From Streptosporangiaceae bacterium (GTDB lineage: Bacteria; Actinomycetota; Actinomycetes; Streptosporangiales; Streptosporangiaceae), in assembly GCA_030041195.1 (NCBI GenBank), contig JASHOI010000724.1, positions 1-30,035 of the forward strand: DNA of 30,035 nucleotides, given 5' to 3'. The position numbers and the translations under genes were made by a program. The notes under the pieces are model-generated. The model was not told where the DNA came from. It ran no database searches and worked only from the letters and a program-made list of their open reading frames with translations. Below, in pieces: positions 1 to 8,001 of this stretch; the stretch's first letter is position 1; each line of letters opens with the position of its first letter.

Positions 1-796
1 CCAGGCCCGCGGCGACGGCGTCCACCAGCCACGCCAGCGCTGGGCGGTCGGCGGGCGCCTTGGCCAGGCAGGCCGCGGCGACGTCCCGCAGGCCGCCAGG
101 AACCCCGCCGAGCTCCGGCTCGGTGTGCACCACGCGGTAGAGCACCGAGGCGAGCTGGCCGTCCCCGAACGGGCCGGCCCCGGTCGCGGCGAACACGATC
201 ACGCCGCCCAGCGAGAACACGTCGCTCTCCGGCCCCACCCGCTCGCCCTGCGCCTGCTCCGGCGACATGAACGAGGGCGTGCCCATGACGTTCCAGGTCA
301 TCCTCGTGTCCCCGAGCGCGGCGGAGATCCCGAAATCGATCACCCGGGGCCCGTCGGCGGCCAGCAGCACGTTCGGCGGCTTGAGGTCCCGGTGCACCAG
401 CCCGGCGGCGTGCACCGCCTGCAGCGCCTCGACTAACCCGGCGCTCAGCCTCCACACCGAACGCTCGGGCAGCGGCCCGGCCGCGGCGACCGCATCGGCC
501 AGCGATGGCCCGGGCACGAACGCGGTGGCCAGCCACGGCGGGTCGTCGTCCGGCCCGGCCGCCATCACCGGAGCGGTGTAGGCCCCGCTCACCGCCTTGG
601 CCGCGGCGACCTCCCGGCGGAACCGGACCCGGAACATCGGGTCCTTGGCCAGCCCGGGGTGGATCACCTTCACCGCGGCCGGGCGGCCGGCCGGGGAGTA
701 GCCGAGGAACACCTGCCCCATGCCGCCGGCCCCCAGCCTGGCCCGCAGCCGGTACGCCCCCACCTGACAGGGATCCCCTGCGGCCAGCGTTTCCAC
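1..796 (-). CDS. Serine/threonine protein kinase, N-terminal catalytic part (runs off window)
   Basis: Reading the minus strand from a GTG at 796 gives an open frame to the window edge. It encodes a Hanks-type kinase that phosphorylates Ser/Thr on protein substrates. Visible motifs are the glycine-rich loop LGAGGMGQVF (residues 21-30), the ATP lysine in AVKV (Lys43), a likely helix C Glu62, the catalytic loop HRDLKPPN (Asp137), DFG (Asp154) and the activation segment GTPSFMSPEQ. A G-rich stretch lies just upstream of the GTG and could serve as the ribosome site. Only about 265 residues are present; actinobacterial relatives usually continue into a linker, a membrane segment and a sensor or C-terminal domain, which would lie to the left. 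It is divergent from the lipase gene with about 100 bp between them. The family call is firm; substrate and full length are unknown. Confidence 0.9.
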   Translation of the reverse strand, partial: METLAAGDPCQVGAYRLRARLGAGGMGQVFLGYSPAGRPAAVKVIHPGLAKDPMFRVRFRREVAAAKAVSGAYTAPVMAAGPDDDPPWLATAFVPGPSLADAVAAAGPLPERSVWRLSAGLVEALQAVHAAGLVHRDLKPPNVLLAADGPRVIDFGISAALGDTRMTWNVMGTPSFMSPEQAQGERVGPESDVFSLGGVIVFAATGAGPFGDGQLASVLYRVVHTEPELGGVPGGLRDVAAACLAKAPADRPALAWLVDAVAAGL

Positions 797-894
797 GGCT
801 TGCCCCCCAATCGCCGCGCGGATTGCGACATCCCTGACACGTTGCGGGAGACCGATGTGTTCAGCCGGCTTCGGGCGCCATTTACGGTGGCATC

Positions 895-1716
895 ATGAGC
901 GGGCCGCGGGCGAGCTGGGCGGTCGGCAGGCTGGGGAGCCTGTCGCCACGGCGCAGGCTGCTCGTGGCCGGGCTCGCCGTGCTCGTAGCCGCGGCGGTCG
1001 CCGCCGGCGTCGTCACCGCGGTCGGCAGGCCCGCAGGCCCGTCCGGCTACCCGCCGCAGAACCGGCCCGGCCCGGTGCTGCTCGTGCCCGGCTATGGCGG
1101 CCAGACCGGATCGCTGTCCGTGCTGGCCTCCCGGATCCGCGCCACAGGCCGACAGGCCATCGTGGTGCACATGCCCGGCAACGGGACAGGAGCCCTGAAC
1201 GGTGACGCCAGCGTGCTGAACGGTGCGGTCAACCGGGCTCTGGCCGGTGGGGCTCCATCCGTCGACGTGATCGGCTACTCGGCCGGCGGCGTGGTCGCGC
1301 TGCTGTGGGCGCGCGAGGACAACGGCGCGGCCAAGGCGCGCCGGGTGATCACGCTCGGATCCCCGTACCACGGAGCTTCGATAGCCGCCGGGGCCGAGGG
1401 ATTCGTGCCCGGCGCGTGCCCGGCGGCGTGCCAGCAACTCGTCCCGGGCAGCAGCCTGCTCGCCGGGCTGGACGCGTCGCCCGCGCCGGCGCGGCCGCGC
1501 TGGATGTCGCTGTGGACCACCGACGACCAGACGGTCACCCCGCCGGATTCGGCCCGGCTGGCCGGCGCGATCAACGTGCCGATCCAGTCGATCTGTCCCG
1601 GTGAGCGGATCAGTCACGAGCAGCTTCCGACCAACCCGGTGGTCACCGAGATCGTGCTGCAGGCGATCGGTTCTGGCCCGCTCCGCGCTCCGACGTCGGC
1701 CGACTGCGCGGGATGA
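895..1716 (+). CDS. Membrane-anchored or secreted lipase/esterase (alpha/beta hydrolase, class 2 lipase type)
   Basis: The 273-residue product starts with a basic stretch and a hydrophobic segment (about 21-43) that is an export signal or anchor, so the enzyme acts outside the membrane. The hydrolase domain opens with VLLVPGYGG (oxyanion region, about 61-69). The nucleophile elbow is GYSAGG (Ser129), with probable acid Asp210/211 in TTDDQTVTP and His241 in ISHEQLP. Spacing fits the EstA/LipA (lipase class 2) group, which cleaves ester bonds of acylglycerols; the actual substrate is not visible. Cysteine pairs in ACPAAC and CPGE/DCAG would suit disulphides in an exported protein. The ATG sits 6 nt after a TACGGT -10-like box, so the mRNA may be leaderless. 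The last 74 bp overlap the 3' end of the convergent membrane glycosyltransferase. Confidence 0.85.
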   Translation: MSGPRASWAVGRLGSLSPRRRLLVAGLAVLVAAAVAAGVVTAVGRPAGPSGYPPQNRPGPVLLVPGYGGQTGSLSVLASRIRATGRQAIVVHMPGNGTGALNGDASVLNGAVNRALAGGAPSVDVIGYSAGGVVALLWAREDNGAAKARRVITLGSPYHGASIAAGAEGFVPGACPAACQQLVPGSSLLAGLDASPAPARPRWMSLWTTDDQTVTPPDSARLAGAINVPIQSICPGERISHEQLPTNPVVTEIVLQAIGSGPLRAPTSADCAG

Positions 1717-3319
1717 GGCGGCCAGCCGCCGGCTGGCGCAGCCGGTGCCGCAGCGTGCGTAAGTTGGCGGCCGACGGGACCAGCTCGGGCTCCTCGGGCG
1801 CTGGGCCGGGCGGCCCGCCGCGCAGGTGCGGGGTCCACTGCCCGGTCAGGCACAGCACGACCAGGCTGACGGCGGCGATGAGCAGCACCATCGGCGCGAC
1901 CACGGAGATGGCCCAGTGGTGCATCGTGCCGAGCACGCCGAACGGGCCGGATGGGTTCCCCGGCGTGTTGGGCAGCGAGCCGGCCGCGATCCGCCCGATG
2001 ACCAGCCAGTCGAGCCTGGTAGCGGGGTAGAACATCAGCAGCACGATGATCATCGCGTCGTACCAGGGGAACTGGTACGGCCAGAAGAACAGCCAGGCCA
2101 CGGTCAGCACGAGCGCGGCCCGAATCACCGGCCGGCTCAGGTCGCCCATTGGCAGGCGCTTGTACACCAGCAAGGCCACGGCGATGACGAGGACCGCCGC
2201 GATCTCGCCGAGATGCAGCCGCAGGTGGCCAACGAGGAAGTCGTTGTAGAAGCTGTCCGCGCTGGTCCCGTTGCGCCGGGCGGACAGGGCGTGGACCGCG
2301 GGCAGCCCGAAATACGCGTAGCTTGGGGCGATCACGACCACCGCCCCGAGGGCCGCCGCGGCCAGCCCCGACCACGACCGGCGCAGCACCCAGGCCAGGC
2401 CGACGCCGAACAGCGCGAAATTGATCTTGATGTCGGCGGCGGCCCCGATCAGCACGCCGGCGGCCAGCACACGCAGCAGCGGCGGCCTGACCGCTTCCGA
2501 GTGCCTGCCGAGCACCAGGATCCCGAGTATGCCGAACGCCGCGGCCAGCAGGTCGATGTGCCCGGACGCGATCAGGTCCCACAGCAGCAGCGGGTTGATC
2601 GTCCAGAGCAGGTGAGCCCGCAGCCGCTGCGCCGGGTCGGAGCGCAGCACCCGGTCGGCGACGTACGCGACCACGCCGAACGCGATCGAGTTCCACAGCT
2701 TCAGCCAGAAGGTGATCCGGGCGGCGGAGGTGCCGCCGAGCTTTGCCGCCAGGAACTGCTCGAGCGTGCCGAGCGGCCCGTAGACGCTGTAGAAACGCTG
2801 CCATGTGATCGGCACCGACCGCCAGATGGCGTCGTGCGTGATGCGCAGCAGATGGGGGGTGGACACGTACGGGCTGTGCCCGAGCACCGCGAGCCGGCCG
2901 TAGGCCGCGTAGTCGAACGCGTCCGTGGACCCGGCAGGAGGGAACACGGTCAATGCCACGACCGCGACCGCCGCGGCGATGAACAGGATCCGGAGGCTCG
3001 GCCTTGCCCCGCGCTGCACGGCGGCGAGCCCGGCAATGACGCCTATCGCGCCCACGATGAGCGCGCTCCAGATGGCGACCGTCGCCGCGCCCTCGGACAG
3101 GTGCAGGGATGTGAGATCCCAGGGAGGCCCGACGCTCGGCAGGATGATCGGCGGGTACTGCCAGCTGTCGCGTACCGCGGACGCCGCGATCATGACCAGG
3201 ATCGAGCAGCCGATGGCAACCGTGGCCAGCCAGGTGAGGACGCGCGCCGCCCGGCCTGCCGTGGGCATGTCCTGCCCGGCCGTGGCCGAGTCCGAGCTTG
3301 CCCCTGTGGCACTGCGCAT
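1643..3319 (-). CDS. Multi-spanning membrane glycosyltransferase (GT-C fold, mannosyltransferase-like)
   Basis: This 558-residue protein is mostly hydrophobic helices (about ten or more) with short loops. It resembles the polyprenyl-phosphate-mannose-using GT-C enzymes of Actinobacteria (GT87/DUF2029-like). An acidic loop after the second or third helix, PPAGSTDAFDYAAYGRLAV, is where GT-C enzymes carry catalytic acids, and HSPYVSTPHLL follows it as in family members. It would transfer a sugar from a lipid-phosphate donor at the outer membrane face; donor and acceptor are inferred only from family. I start it at the ATG at 3319 because GGAGGAG lies 6 nt upstream; an earlier in-frame ATG at 3376 lacks such a site. 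The C-terminal tail (after about residue 490) is basic, proline-rich and cytosolic in character. It overlaps the lipase gene tail to tail by 74 bp. Confidence 0.8.
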   Translation of the reverse strand: MRSATGASSDSATAGQDMPTAGRAARVLTWLATVAIGCSILVMIAASAVRDSWQYPPIILPSVGPPWDLTSLHLSEGAATVAIWSALIVGAIGVIAGLAAVQRGARPSLRILFIAAAVAVVALTVFPPAGSTDAFDYAAYGRLAVLGHSPYVSTPHLLRITHDAIWRSVPITWQRFYSVYGPLGTLEQFLAAKLGGTSAARITFWLKLWNSIAFGVVAYVADRVLRSDPAQRLRAHLLWTINPLLLWDLIASGHIDLLAAAFGILGILVLGRHSEAVRPPLLRVLAAGVLIGAAADIKINFALFGVGLAWVLRRSWSGLAAAALGAVVVIAPSYAYFGLPAVHALSARRNGTSADSFYNDFLVGHLRLHLGEIAAVLVIAVALLVYKRLPMGDLSRPVIRAALVLTVAWLFFWPYQFPWYDAMIIVLLMFYPATRLDWLVIGRIAAGSLPNTPGNPSGPFGVLGTMHHWAISVVAPMVLLIAAVSLVVLCLTGQWTPHLRGGPPGPAPEEPELVPSAANLRTLRHRLRQPAAGRLIPRSRPTSERGAGQNRSPAARSR

Positions 3320-3479
3320 CCGGTTGCTCCTCCAGCCTTGCGATCCGTTTTGACCTGCTGACGACGACCGCCGCACGTCCAGCCGGGCAGACGCTGATTA
3401 GGGGCTTTGTCTTGGCCATGGCTGGCCCGGACCTGGGCGAACCGACCCTATTCGCGCTTCTCACCTGGAGGCTTGCCCA

Positions 3480-3541
3480 GGGAAAACCATCATAGTTGCA
3501 CCCAGAAGGATAGCCGGGGCATCCTTCCGCAGGATTTTCCC
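3480..3541 (-). terminator. Nested inverted repeat downstream of the ABC operon, possible terminator
   Basis: About 60 bp past the permease stop, on its strand, two inverted repeats nest: an outer pair GGGAAAA/TTTTCCC (3480-3486 with 3535-3541) and an inner pair GAAGGAT/ATCCTTC (3505-3511 with 3521-3527). The arms are short, so termination is a guess. The rest of the gap between 3320 and 3600 holds nothing else I recognise apart from the ribosome site of the mannosyltransferase. Confidence 0.3.
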
Positions 3542-3600
3542 GCCTTTGCCGCTGGATTACCTCTATGTAATTCTTCGGCCAACTTCCGGCCGGGGCGCGA

Positions 3601-4464
3601 TCAACTTGTTATGTCCTTGGTCGCGAAGTTTGCCCAGGCCACGGCCAGCAGCACCACGACGTACACCCCCTGGACGGCGAACCCCCGGTCGATGTTCCGC
3701 CACAAGATCGGCTGGCGGAAGAAGTCGACCCAGGCCAGCCAGTACCGCGTGGGCAGGTAGGGGTTAACCACGCCCGCCGCGTTCAGGGTGACGAGCACCT
3801 CGCTGGTCACCAGCGCGGCCAGCGCGCCGAGGGCGGCGCCGAGCGAGGAATCGGTGAGGGTCGACAGGAACAGCGCGATCGCGCCGACACCGAGCATGGA
3901 CACGCCGATGAAGGCGATCGCCCCGATCGTTCTCATCAGGATGTCGGCCGGGGTCAGCGCGGTGCCAGAAAGCGAGGTCGCCGCGGCGTGAGCGACGATG
4001 ATCGTCGGAGTGGTCCCGCCACCGGAGTTGGTCACGGCGACCGGCTGCGATCCGAACAGCACCCGGCCGGTGATGTACGCGGTGACCGCGACGGCCACGA
4101 CCGCCGCCAGCGTGTACACCACGACCGCGATGAGCTTGGCGACCAGCAGCCGGGTCCGGCCGACCGGCCTGGCCAGCAGGTACCGCAGCATTCCCGAGCC
4201 GGCTTCGCCCGCGATCGCGTCGCCGGCCACCACCGCCACCGCGACCGGCAGGAAGATCGGCAGCACGATAGCGAGGGCGGCCGCCGGGTACAGCGAGCCG
4301 TTGGACAGCACGGCCGACAGCAGCGTCGGGCCCTGGCCGGGCGGCGGCACCAGGTGGGTGACCGCGACGAAAACCGCGACCAGCACCGGAAGCCCGCACA
4401 GCAGCCCGATGCTGACCCAGCTCCTGGGCCGCCGCACCAGCTTCACCAGCTCCACCCTGATCAC
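3601..4464 (-). CDS. ABC-2 type transporter permease
   Basis: The 287-residue product has six probable transmembrane helices with a short basic cytosolic start (MIRVELVKLVRRPRSW), typical of ABC-2 permeases that pair with a single ATPase. The segment DAIAGEAGSGMLRYLLARPVGRTRLLVAKL after the second helix is the conserved cytosolic coupling region of this family. The start codon overlaps the stop of the ATPase gene by 4 bp (ATGA), so the two are translationally coupled and should form one exporter. The substrate is unknown. In related Actinobacteria, sets of this kind are annotated as drug or lipid exporters, but nothing in the sequence settles that. Confidence 0.9.
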   Translation of the reverse strand: MIRVELVKLVRRPRSWVSIGLLCGLPVLVAVFVAVTHLVPPPGQGPTLLSAVLSNGSLYPAAALAIVLPIFLPVAVAVVAGDAIAGEAGSGMLRYLLARPVGRTRLLVAKLIAVVVYTLAAVVAVAVTAYITGRVLFGSQPVAVTNSGGGTTPTIIVAHAAATSLSGTALTPADILMRTIGAIAFIGVSMLGVGAIALFLSTLTDSSLGAALGALAALVTSEVLVTLNAAGVVNPYLPTRYWLAWVDFFRQPILWRNIDRGFAVQGVYVVVLLAVAWANFATKDITS

Positions 4465-5480
4465 GGCTCGGCTCCGCCCTGGTCCGCCGTCTCCGGCTCC
4501 GCCACCCCCGGTTCAGCCACGCCTGGTTCCGTCACTCTTGATTCCGTCACGCCCGGATCGGCCCGGCGCCGGCCCGTGCCGTCGATCCGGTCCGAGCCCG
4601 AGCCGGTCACGGCGAGCATCAGGTCCTCGAGGGAACGGCGCTCCGGCCCGATCTCGGATACCCGGAGCCCGGCCGCGACCAGCCGGGCGTTGACCTGAAC
4701 CGGGTCCGCCTCGGCGACAACCAGCCGGTCGCCGTCGCGCCGTTCCACGCGCCCGTCGAGCAGAGCGGACGCGCGGTCGGCATCGGGCGTCCGCACTATC
4801 ACCCGGCCGGTGGGGGCCCGCAGCGCGTCGAGGTCTTCCTGCAGGACCAGCCGGCCGCGGTCGACGATCCCGACGCGGGTGCAGAGCTGCTCGACCTCGG
4901 CAAGCTGGTGGCTGGACAGGAAGACCGTGGTGCCGGCCTTGTTGAGCTCGGCGAGCAGGTCGCGTATCTCGCGGATGCCCTGCGGGTCGAGGCCGTTGGT
5001 CGGCTCGTCGAGCACGAGCAGGCGCGGCTCGCGCAGCAGGGCGGCAGCAAGGCCGAGCCGCTGCCGCATGCCGAGCGAGTACTTCTTGACCGCGCGGTTG
5101 TCGACACCGGCGAGGCCGACCCGCTCCAGCGCCTCGCCGATCCGCTGCCGCCGGCTGCGCCGGCCGCGGCCCTTTCCGGCGGCGTCGATCAGCGCGAGGT
5201 TGGCGCGGCCGGACAGGTGGCCGTAGCAGGACGGCCCCTCCACCAGCGCACCGATCTCCGGCAGCACCTCGGCGACCCGCGACGGCACCGGCCTGCCCAT
5301 CACCTTTATCTCCCCGCTCGTGGCGTAGACCAGGCCGAGCAGCATCCGCACGACGGTAGTCTTCCCGGAGCCGTTCGGCCCGAGGAAGCCGTACCTGTCC
5401 CCCTCGCGCACGTCGAGGTCGACCCGGTCGACGGCAAGCACCCGGCCGTAACGCTTGGTCAGCGCCCGCGTTTCGATCAT
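4461..5480 (-). CDS. ABC transporter ATP-binding protein
   Basis: The 339-residue product is an ATPase that powers the coupled permease. Motifs are Walker A GPNGSGKTT (34-42), signature SLGMRQ (135-140), Walker B LLVLDEP (154-160) with catalytic Glu159, D-loop NGLD and H-loop His191. A C-terminal domain of about 100 residues follows, as in BcrA/CcmA-type ATPases (drug-resistance-like ABC-2 systems). The tail from about residue 307 is odd: degenerate pentapeptide repeats of the pattern V-T/A-E-P-G, then ETADQGGAEP, low-complexity and acidic. Its 5' end overlaps the stop of the LolA-like gene by 4 bp, and its 3' end overlaps the permease start by 4 bp, so the three genes form a tight operon. 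Confidence 0.92.
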   Translation of the reverse strand: MIETRALTKRYGRVLAVDRVDLDVREGDRYGFLGPNGSGKTTVVRMLLGLVYATSGEIKVMGRPVPSRVAEVLPEIGALVEGPSCYGHLSGRANLALIDAAGKGRGRRSRRQRIGEALERVGLAGVDNRAVKKYSLGMRQRLGLAAALLREPRLLVLDEPTNGLDPQGIREIRDLLAELNKAGTTVFLSSHQLAEVEQLCTRVGIVDRGRLVLQEDLDALRAPTGRVIVRTPDADRASALLDGRVERRDGDRLVVAEADPVQVNARLVAAGLRVSEIGPERRSLEDLMLAVTGSGSDRIDGTGRRRADPGVTESRVTEPGVAEPGVAEPETADQGGAEP

Positions 5481-6598
5481 GGTCCGTCCTCGGCGTTCAG
5501 CAGGTCCGAGGCCGCGCGGACCAGCAGCGGCCCGGTGACTGCCCCGGTGAGCAGGTAGACAGGCCCGCCGAACTGCGACTGCGCCAGCAGGACCGTGAGC
5601 AGCGGCGTCTCGACCAGGGCGCCGGTCCCGCCGGACAGGCTGACCCCTCCCGCGCCCGCCGATTCGGCCGCGTTCAGCGCGCTCTGCCCCACCCGGTTGG
5701 GCAGCGGCAGCACGGCGAACCTGGAGAACCCGGCACCGTACGCGGCCACGTCCTCGAGGCCACTGGGGGCCGCAACCCGGCTCATCCCCGCGATCTGCTG
5801 TGGCAGCGGCGGCCCGAACCGGTCCACGATCCCGCTCACGTCGGGCAGCGCGGTCACGGTCGTGCCGACGTCGGGCGCCGGGTTCGGGGTCACGTCGGCG
5901 AGCGACGGACGGCTCTCGCTCAGGTCGAGGAACCGGGTGACGAGGATCGGCTTGGTCGCGCCGTGGCTGAAGACGTCAACCTCGACCGGCAGGCCGTTGG
6001 CCGGGTCGGCCCAGATGTCGACGGCGCCGACCGTGCTGTCCGGGTCGTCGGGCAGCAGCCGCAGTCCGGCCGCGTCCACCCCGGCCACCCGCTGCGACGC
6101 CACCCGGGAGATGCGGGTGCCGGACGAGGCGAAGCTGAGCAGCCGCAACGCCAGCGCGGGCGGCAGCATGTCGGCGGCGCGCGGCAGCCGGACCGGCTGG
6201 GCCCCGATGACCTGGGTCATCAGGTTGGCCGAGTAGTTCCACTGGAACGTTCCCTGGCTGGTCTGGTAGGTGTCGTCCTCGCCGGACTGGGTGATCACGT
6301 CGGCGCGCCACTGCCCGGGCGAGCGGTACCACGCGTACTGGTCGGTCACGCCGTCCAGCAGCGAACTCACCTCGCCGAGGTCGGGCAGGCTGGGCAGGTC
6401 CAGGTCGACGTCACTCTCGACATAGCCCTGGTACGGCACGTTCGCCGAGGCACGGATCCGCGCCTGCAGCGCGGTTGCGGACAGCGACGAGTTCGGCACC
6501 GGCCAGGCGCCAACGATGGCCGGCAGCCCACACAGCAAAGCGAAGCCGCACGCCACGGCGAGCCATCGGCGTTGAGCCTGACGGCGGACGACGCTCAC
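5477..6598 (-). CDS. Exported LolA/MucB-like protein (outer-membrane lipoprotein carrier fold)
   Basis: The product (about 373 residues from the chosen start) has a twin-basic N-terminus and a hydrophobic segment ending near AIVGAWP, so it is exported or anchored. The body, with phrases such as YAWYRSPGQWRADV, DTYQTSQGTFQWNYSANLMTQV and VDIWADPANGLPVEVDVFS, is the half-barrel pattern of LolA/RseB-MucB-type proteins that bind lipids or lipoproteins. It heads a three-gene operon with an ABC ATPase and permease, suggesting it hands a hydrophobic ligand to, or receives one from, that exporter. I chose the GTG at 6598 because it places the signal peptide at the N-terminus; another GTG at 6667 follows a stop codon directly and would add 23 residues that do not look like a signal peptide. 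Neither start has a strong ribosome site. Confidence 0.82.
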   Translation of the reverse strand: MSVVRRQAQRRWLAVACGFALLCGLPAIVGAWPVPNSSLSATALQARIRASANVPYQGYVESDVDLDLPSLPDLGEVSSLLDGVTDQYAWYRSPGQWRADVITQSGEDDTYQTSQGTFQWNYSANLMTQVIGAQPVRLPRAADMLPPALALRLLSFASSGTRISRVASQRVAGVDAAGLRLLPDDPDSTVGAVDIWADPANGLPVEVDVFSHGATKPILVTRFLDLSESRPSLADVTPNPAPDVGTTVTALPDVSGIVDRFGPPLPQQIAGMSRVAAPSGLEDVAAYGAGFSRFAVLPLPNRVGQSALNAAESAGAGGVSLSGGTGALVETPLLTVLLAQSQFGGPVYLLTGAVTGPLLVRAASDLLNAEDGP

Positions 6599-7035
6599 GG
6601 GCCGTGGCGGCCTGAGGTTGTCACCACCGCTCCACAGTACGACGCGAAACCCGGCGGCGACCCACACCTAGCGTCCACGTTCCCTGCAGGCGGCGCGGTC
6701 TTTGCAACGCCCCGGGCGCGAAGGGCGGCGCCTCAGCCTGCCGAACCTCGCCTGGACGAGACCCGGTGAACCGCCACACTAGTCACTGGCATCTCTTTAG
6801 AGCCGCCCAGTCACTGCATTGCCTCCAGCGTGCAATTGCACGGCAAGCCTTCAAGCGACACTCGCAAATCGCGCCCTGAAATCCGAGATATAAGAGTGTC
6901 GGCCATTAAGGTAGTAAAAATCATCAGCAGGCCACGGAGAGCATAGGGCGCGGCTAGACGGACCTGGGTGCCCCATGGGTTGCCGGACGTTGCAGCTAGC
7001 AGGGCCTGTCCGGGCACAGAAGGAGATGAGCGTCC
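6599..7035. other. Gene-free, AT-richer intergenic stretch with a perfect palindrome
   Basis: No convincing gene lies here. Base composition drops clearly between about 6790 and 6950 compared with the flanks. It holds a 14-bp perfect palindrome, CGTGCAATTGCACG, at 6829-6842, and a direct repeat AGTCACTG at 6781-6788 and 6809-6816. A possible minus-strand ORF at 6811-7017 has no ribosome site and no recognisable domain. The region presumably contains promoter and operator elements for the small membrane protein gene to its right. Confidence 0.5.
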
Positions 7036-7764
7036 ATGGGCACTGGGCCGATCCGGCGGCAGCCAGTCAGGATCTGCTTAACCCTGGCGCCGCGGGCGTT
7101 CTGCTGCACGGTCGCGGGTCTCGCCCTCGATGCGGCAACCGTGATCGTGTGCACGCTGAATGTCGTCAGTATCCAGCAGGCCATCGCGATCGCCCTCCCG
7201 GCCGCGCTGACGACGGCGGCCGGCATGATCGGATTGCTGGTCCCGGATCCGTGGGCCGCGTGGCGGCGCGGTTTCCAGCACGGCTGTGCGGCCGCCAGAT
7301 GTGAGACCTGCCAGGAAGACGTCGACGTCACCACGCAGAGCGTTCGTCCCCTTCTGGCCAAGCGCTTAGCTCGGGCTCACGCTCCTGGCCGCCACCGCGC
7401 GCTGAGGGATCGCCGGAGCAACTCCGGCGGCCCCGCCGGTTACGTCCCCGGCGGAGGGCGGCGGGAATCGGTGAGCGTTCATGTCCTCGACTCCGAGCAG
7501 CGCGAGTACCTCCGCGACCGTTGCGCCGGTCGCGTCGGCGATCCGCTTGACCGCGGACACGGTTGTGGGCTCGCGAGGCAGCCCCTCGGAAGCGAGGAAG
7601 GCGTGAACCACCTCGTCGCTGTAACCGCGCTGCCTCATCCGGACGAACATCCAGCTGGCGAGGCGCTCACCTGCTGTGGACGGAGCGTACGCGGTCGTGA
7701 TGGGGTTCTTCCCGGGTGGCGGGGCGACCAGGAGCGCATTCGGTTCCCCGCCCAGCAGGACTGA
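7036..7764 (+). CDS. Small membrane protein of unknown function, 3' half antisense to a regulator gene
   Basis: AAGGAG at 7020-7025 lies 10 nt before this ATG. The first 110 or so residues look real: two hydrophobic segments (about 25-45 and 50-70), G/C-biased third positions, then WAAWRRGFQHGCAAARCETC with three cysteines. I do not recognise the family. The reading frame has no stop where the membrane part ends; it continues to 7764, lying antisense over the 3' half of the XRE regulator on the other strand. The part after about residue 110 is arginine/glycine-rich and looks like an antisense shadow, so the native protein may be shorter than the frame (sequence error or lost stop), or the two genes overlap tail to tail by about 400 bp. 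Confidence 0.45.
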   Translation: MGTGPIRRQPVRICLTLAPRAFCCTVAGLALDAATVIVCTLNVVSIQQAIAIALPAALTTAAGMIGLLVPDPWAAWRRGFQHGCAAARCETCQEDVDVTTQSVRPLLAKRLARAHAPGRHRALRDRRSNSGGPAGYVPGGGRRESVSVHVLDSEQREYLRDRCAGRVGDPLDRGHGCGLARQPLGSEEGVNHLVAVTALPHPDEHPAGEALTCCGRSVRGRDGVLPGWRGDQERIRFPAQQD

Positions 7765-8001
7765 CTCGACACTGCCGGGGGCCCACTGGTACATGGTCTC
7801 GACGGTTCCGACGGTCGACTCGGGATAGTAACCCCGCTCGCCCTTCTCGAGGCGGCTGATCGTCTTCACGGAGATCTTTCCGCCGCCGCACTCCCTCGCG
7901 AAACGGGCGCGCTGACGGAAACCATAGCCGAGTTCGCCCCTACGGCGTTCCAGCATCCGTCCGAGGCGTAGCCAGGCTTCGTGCGAGTAGGTGTCCGTCA
8001 A
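7366..8001 (-). CDS. XRE-family helix-turn-helix transcriptional regulator
   Basis: The product, about 211 residues from the TTG at 8001, contains a helix-turn-helix domain at about 14-77: RLGRMLERRRGELGYGFRQR, then KISVKTISRLEKGERGYYPESTVGTVETMYQW, where ISRLEKGER is the recognition-helix region of the Cro/CI group. A second helical segment (ERLASWMFVRMRQRGYSDEVVHAFLASEGL and on to TGATVAEVLALLGVEDM) follows, of unknown role. An ATG at 8178 would extend the protein by 59 residues of basic, non-domain-like sequence. I prefer the TTG because the text from TDTYSHEAWLRLGRML onward is what such actinobacterial regulators usually begin with. Its 3' half is antisense to the frame of the small membrane protein. 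Confidence 0.75.
   Translation of the reverse strand: MTDTYSHEAWLRLGRMLERRRGELGYGFRQRARFARECGGGKISVKTISRLEKGERGYYPESTVGTVETMYQWAPGSVESVLLGGEPNALLVAPPPGKNPITTAYAPSTAGERLASWMFVRMRQRGYSDEVVHAFLASEGLPREPTTVSAVKRIADATGATVAEVLALLGVEDMNAHRFPPPSAGDVTGGAAGVAPAIPQRAVAARSVSPS

Noticed and set aside
125..837. Several plus-strand open frames over the kinase gene
   Set aside because: They are Arg/Pro/Ala-rich antisense shadows; the minus strand has a full set of kinase motifs.
670..1617. Long minus-strand frame across the kinase-lipase gap
   Set aside because: Antisense to the lipase motifs and without any domain-like sequence; typical of high-GC DNA.
1826..3361. 511-codon plus-strand frame opposite the membrane glycosyltransferase
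   Set aside because: Composition is charged, repetitive Arg/Gln/His/Gly and mirrors the membrane protein on the other strand.
6811..7017. 68-codon minus-strand frame with a short hydrophobic patch
   Set aside because: No ribosome site, AT-rich region without codon bias, no known family.
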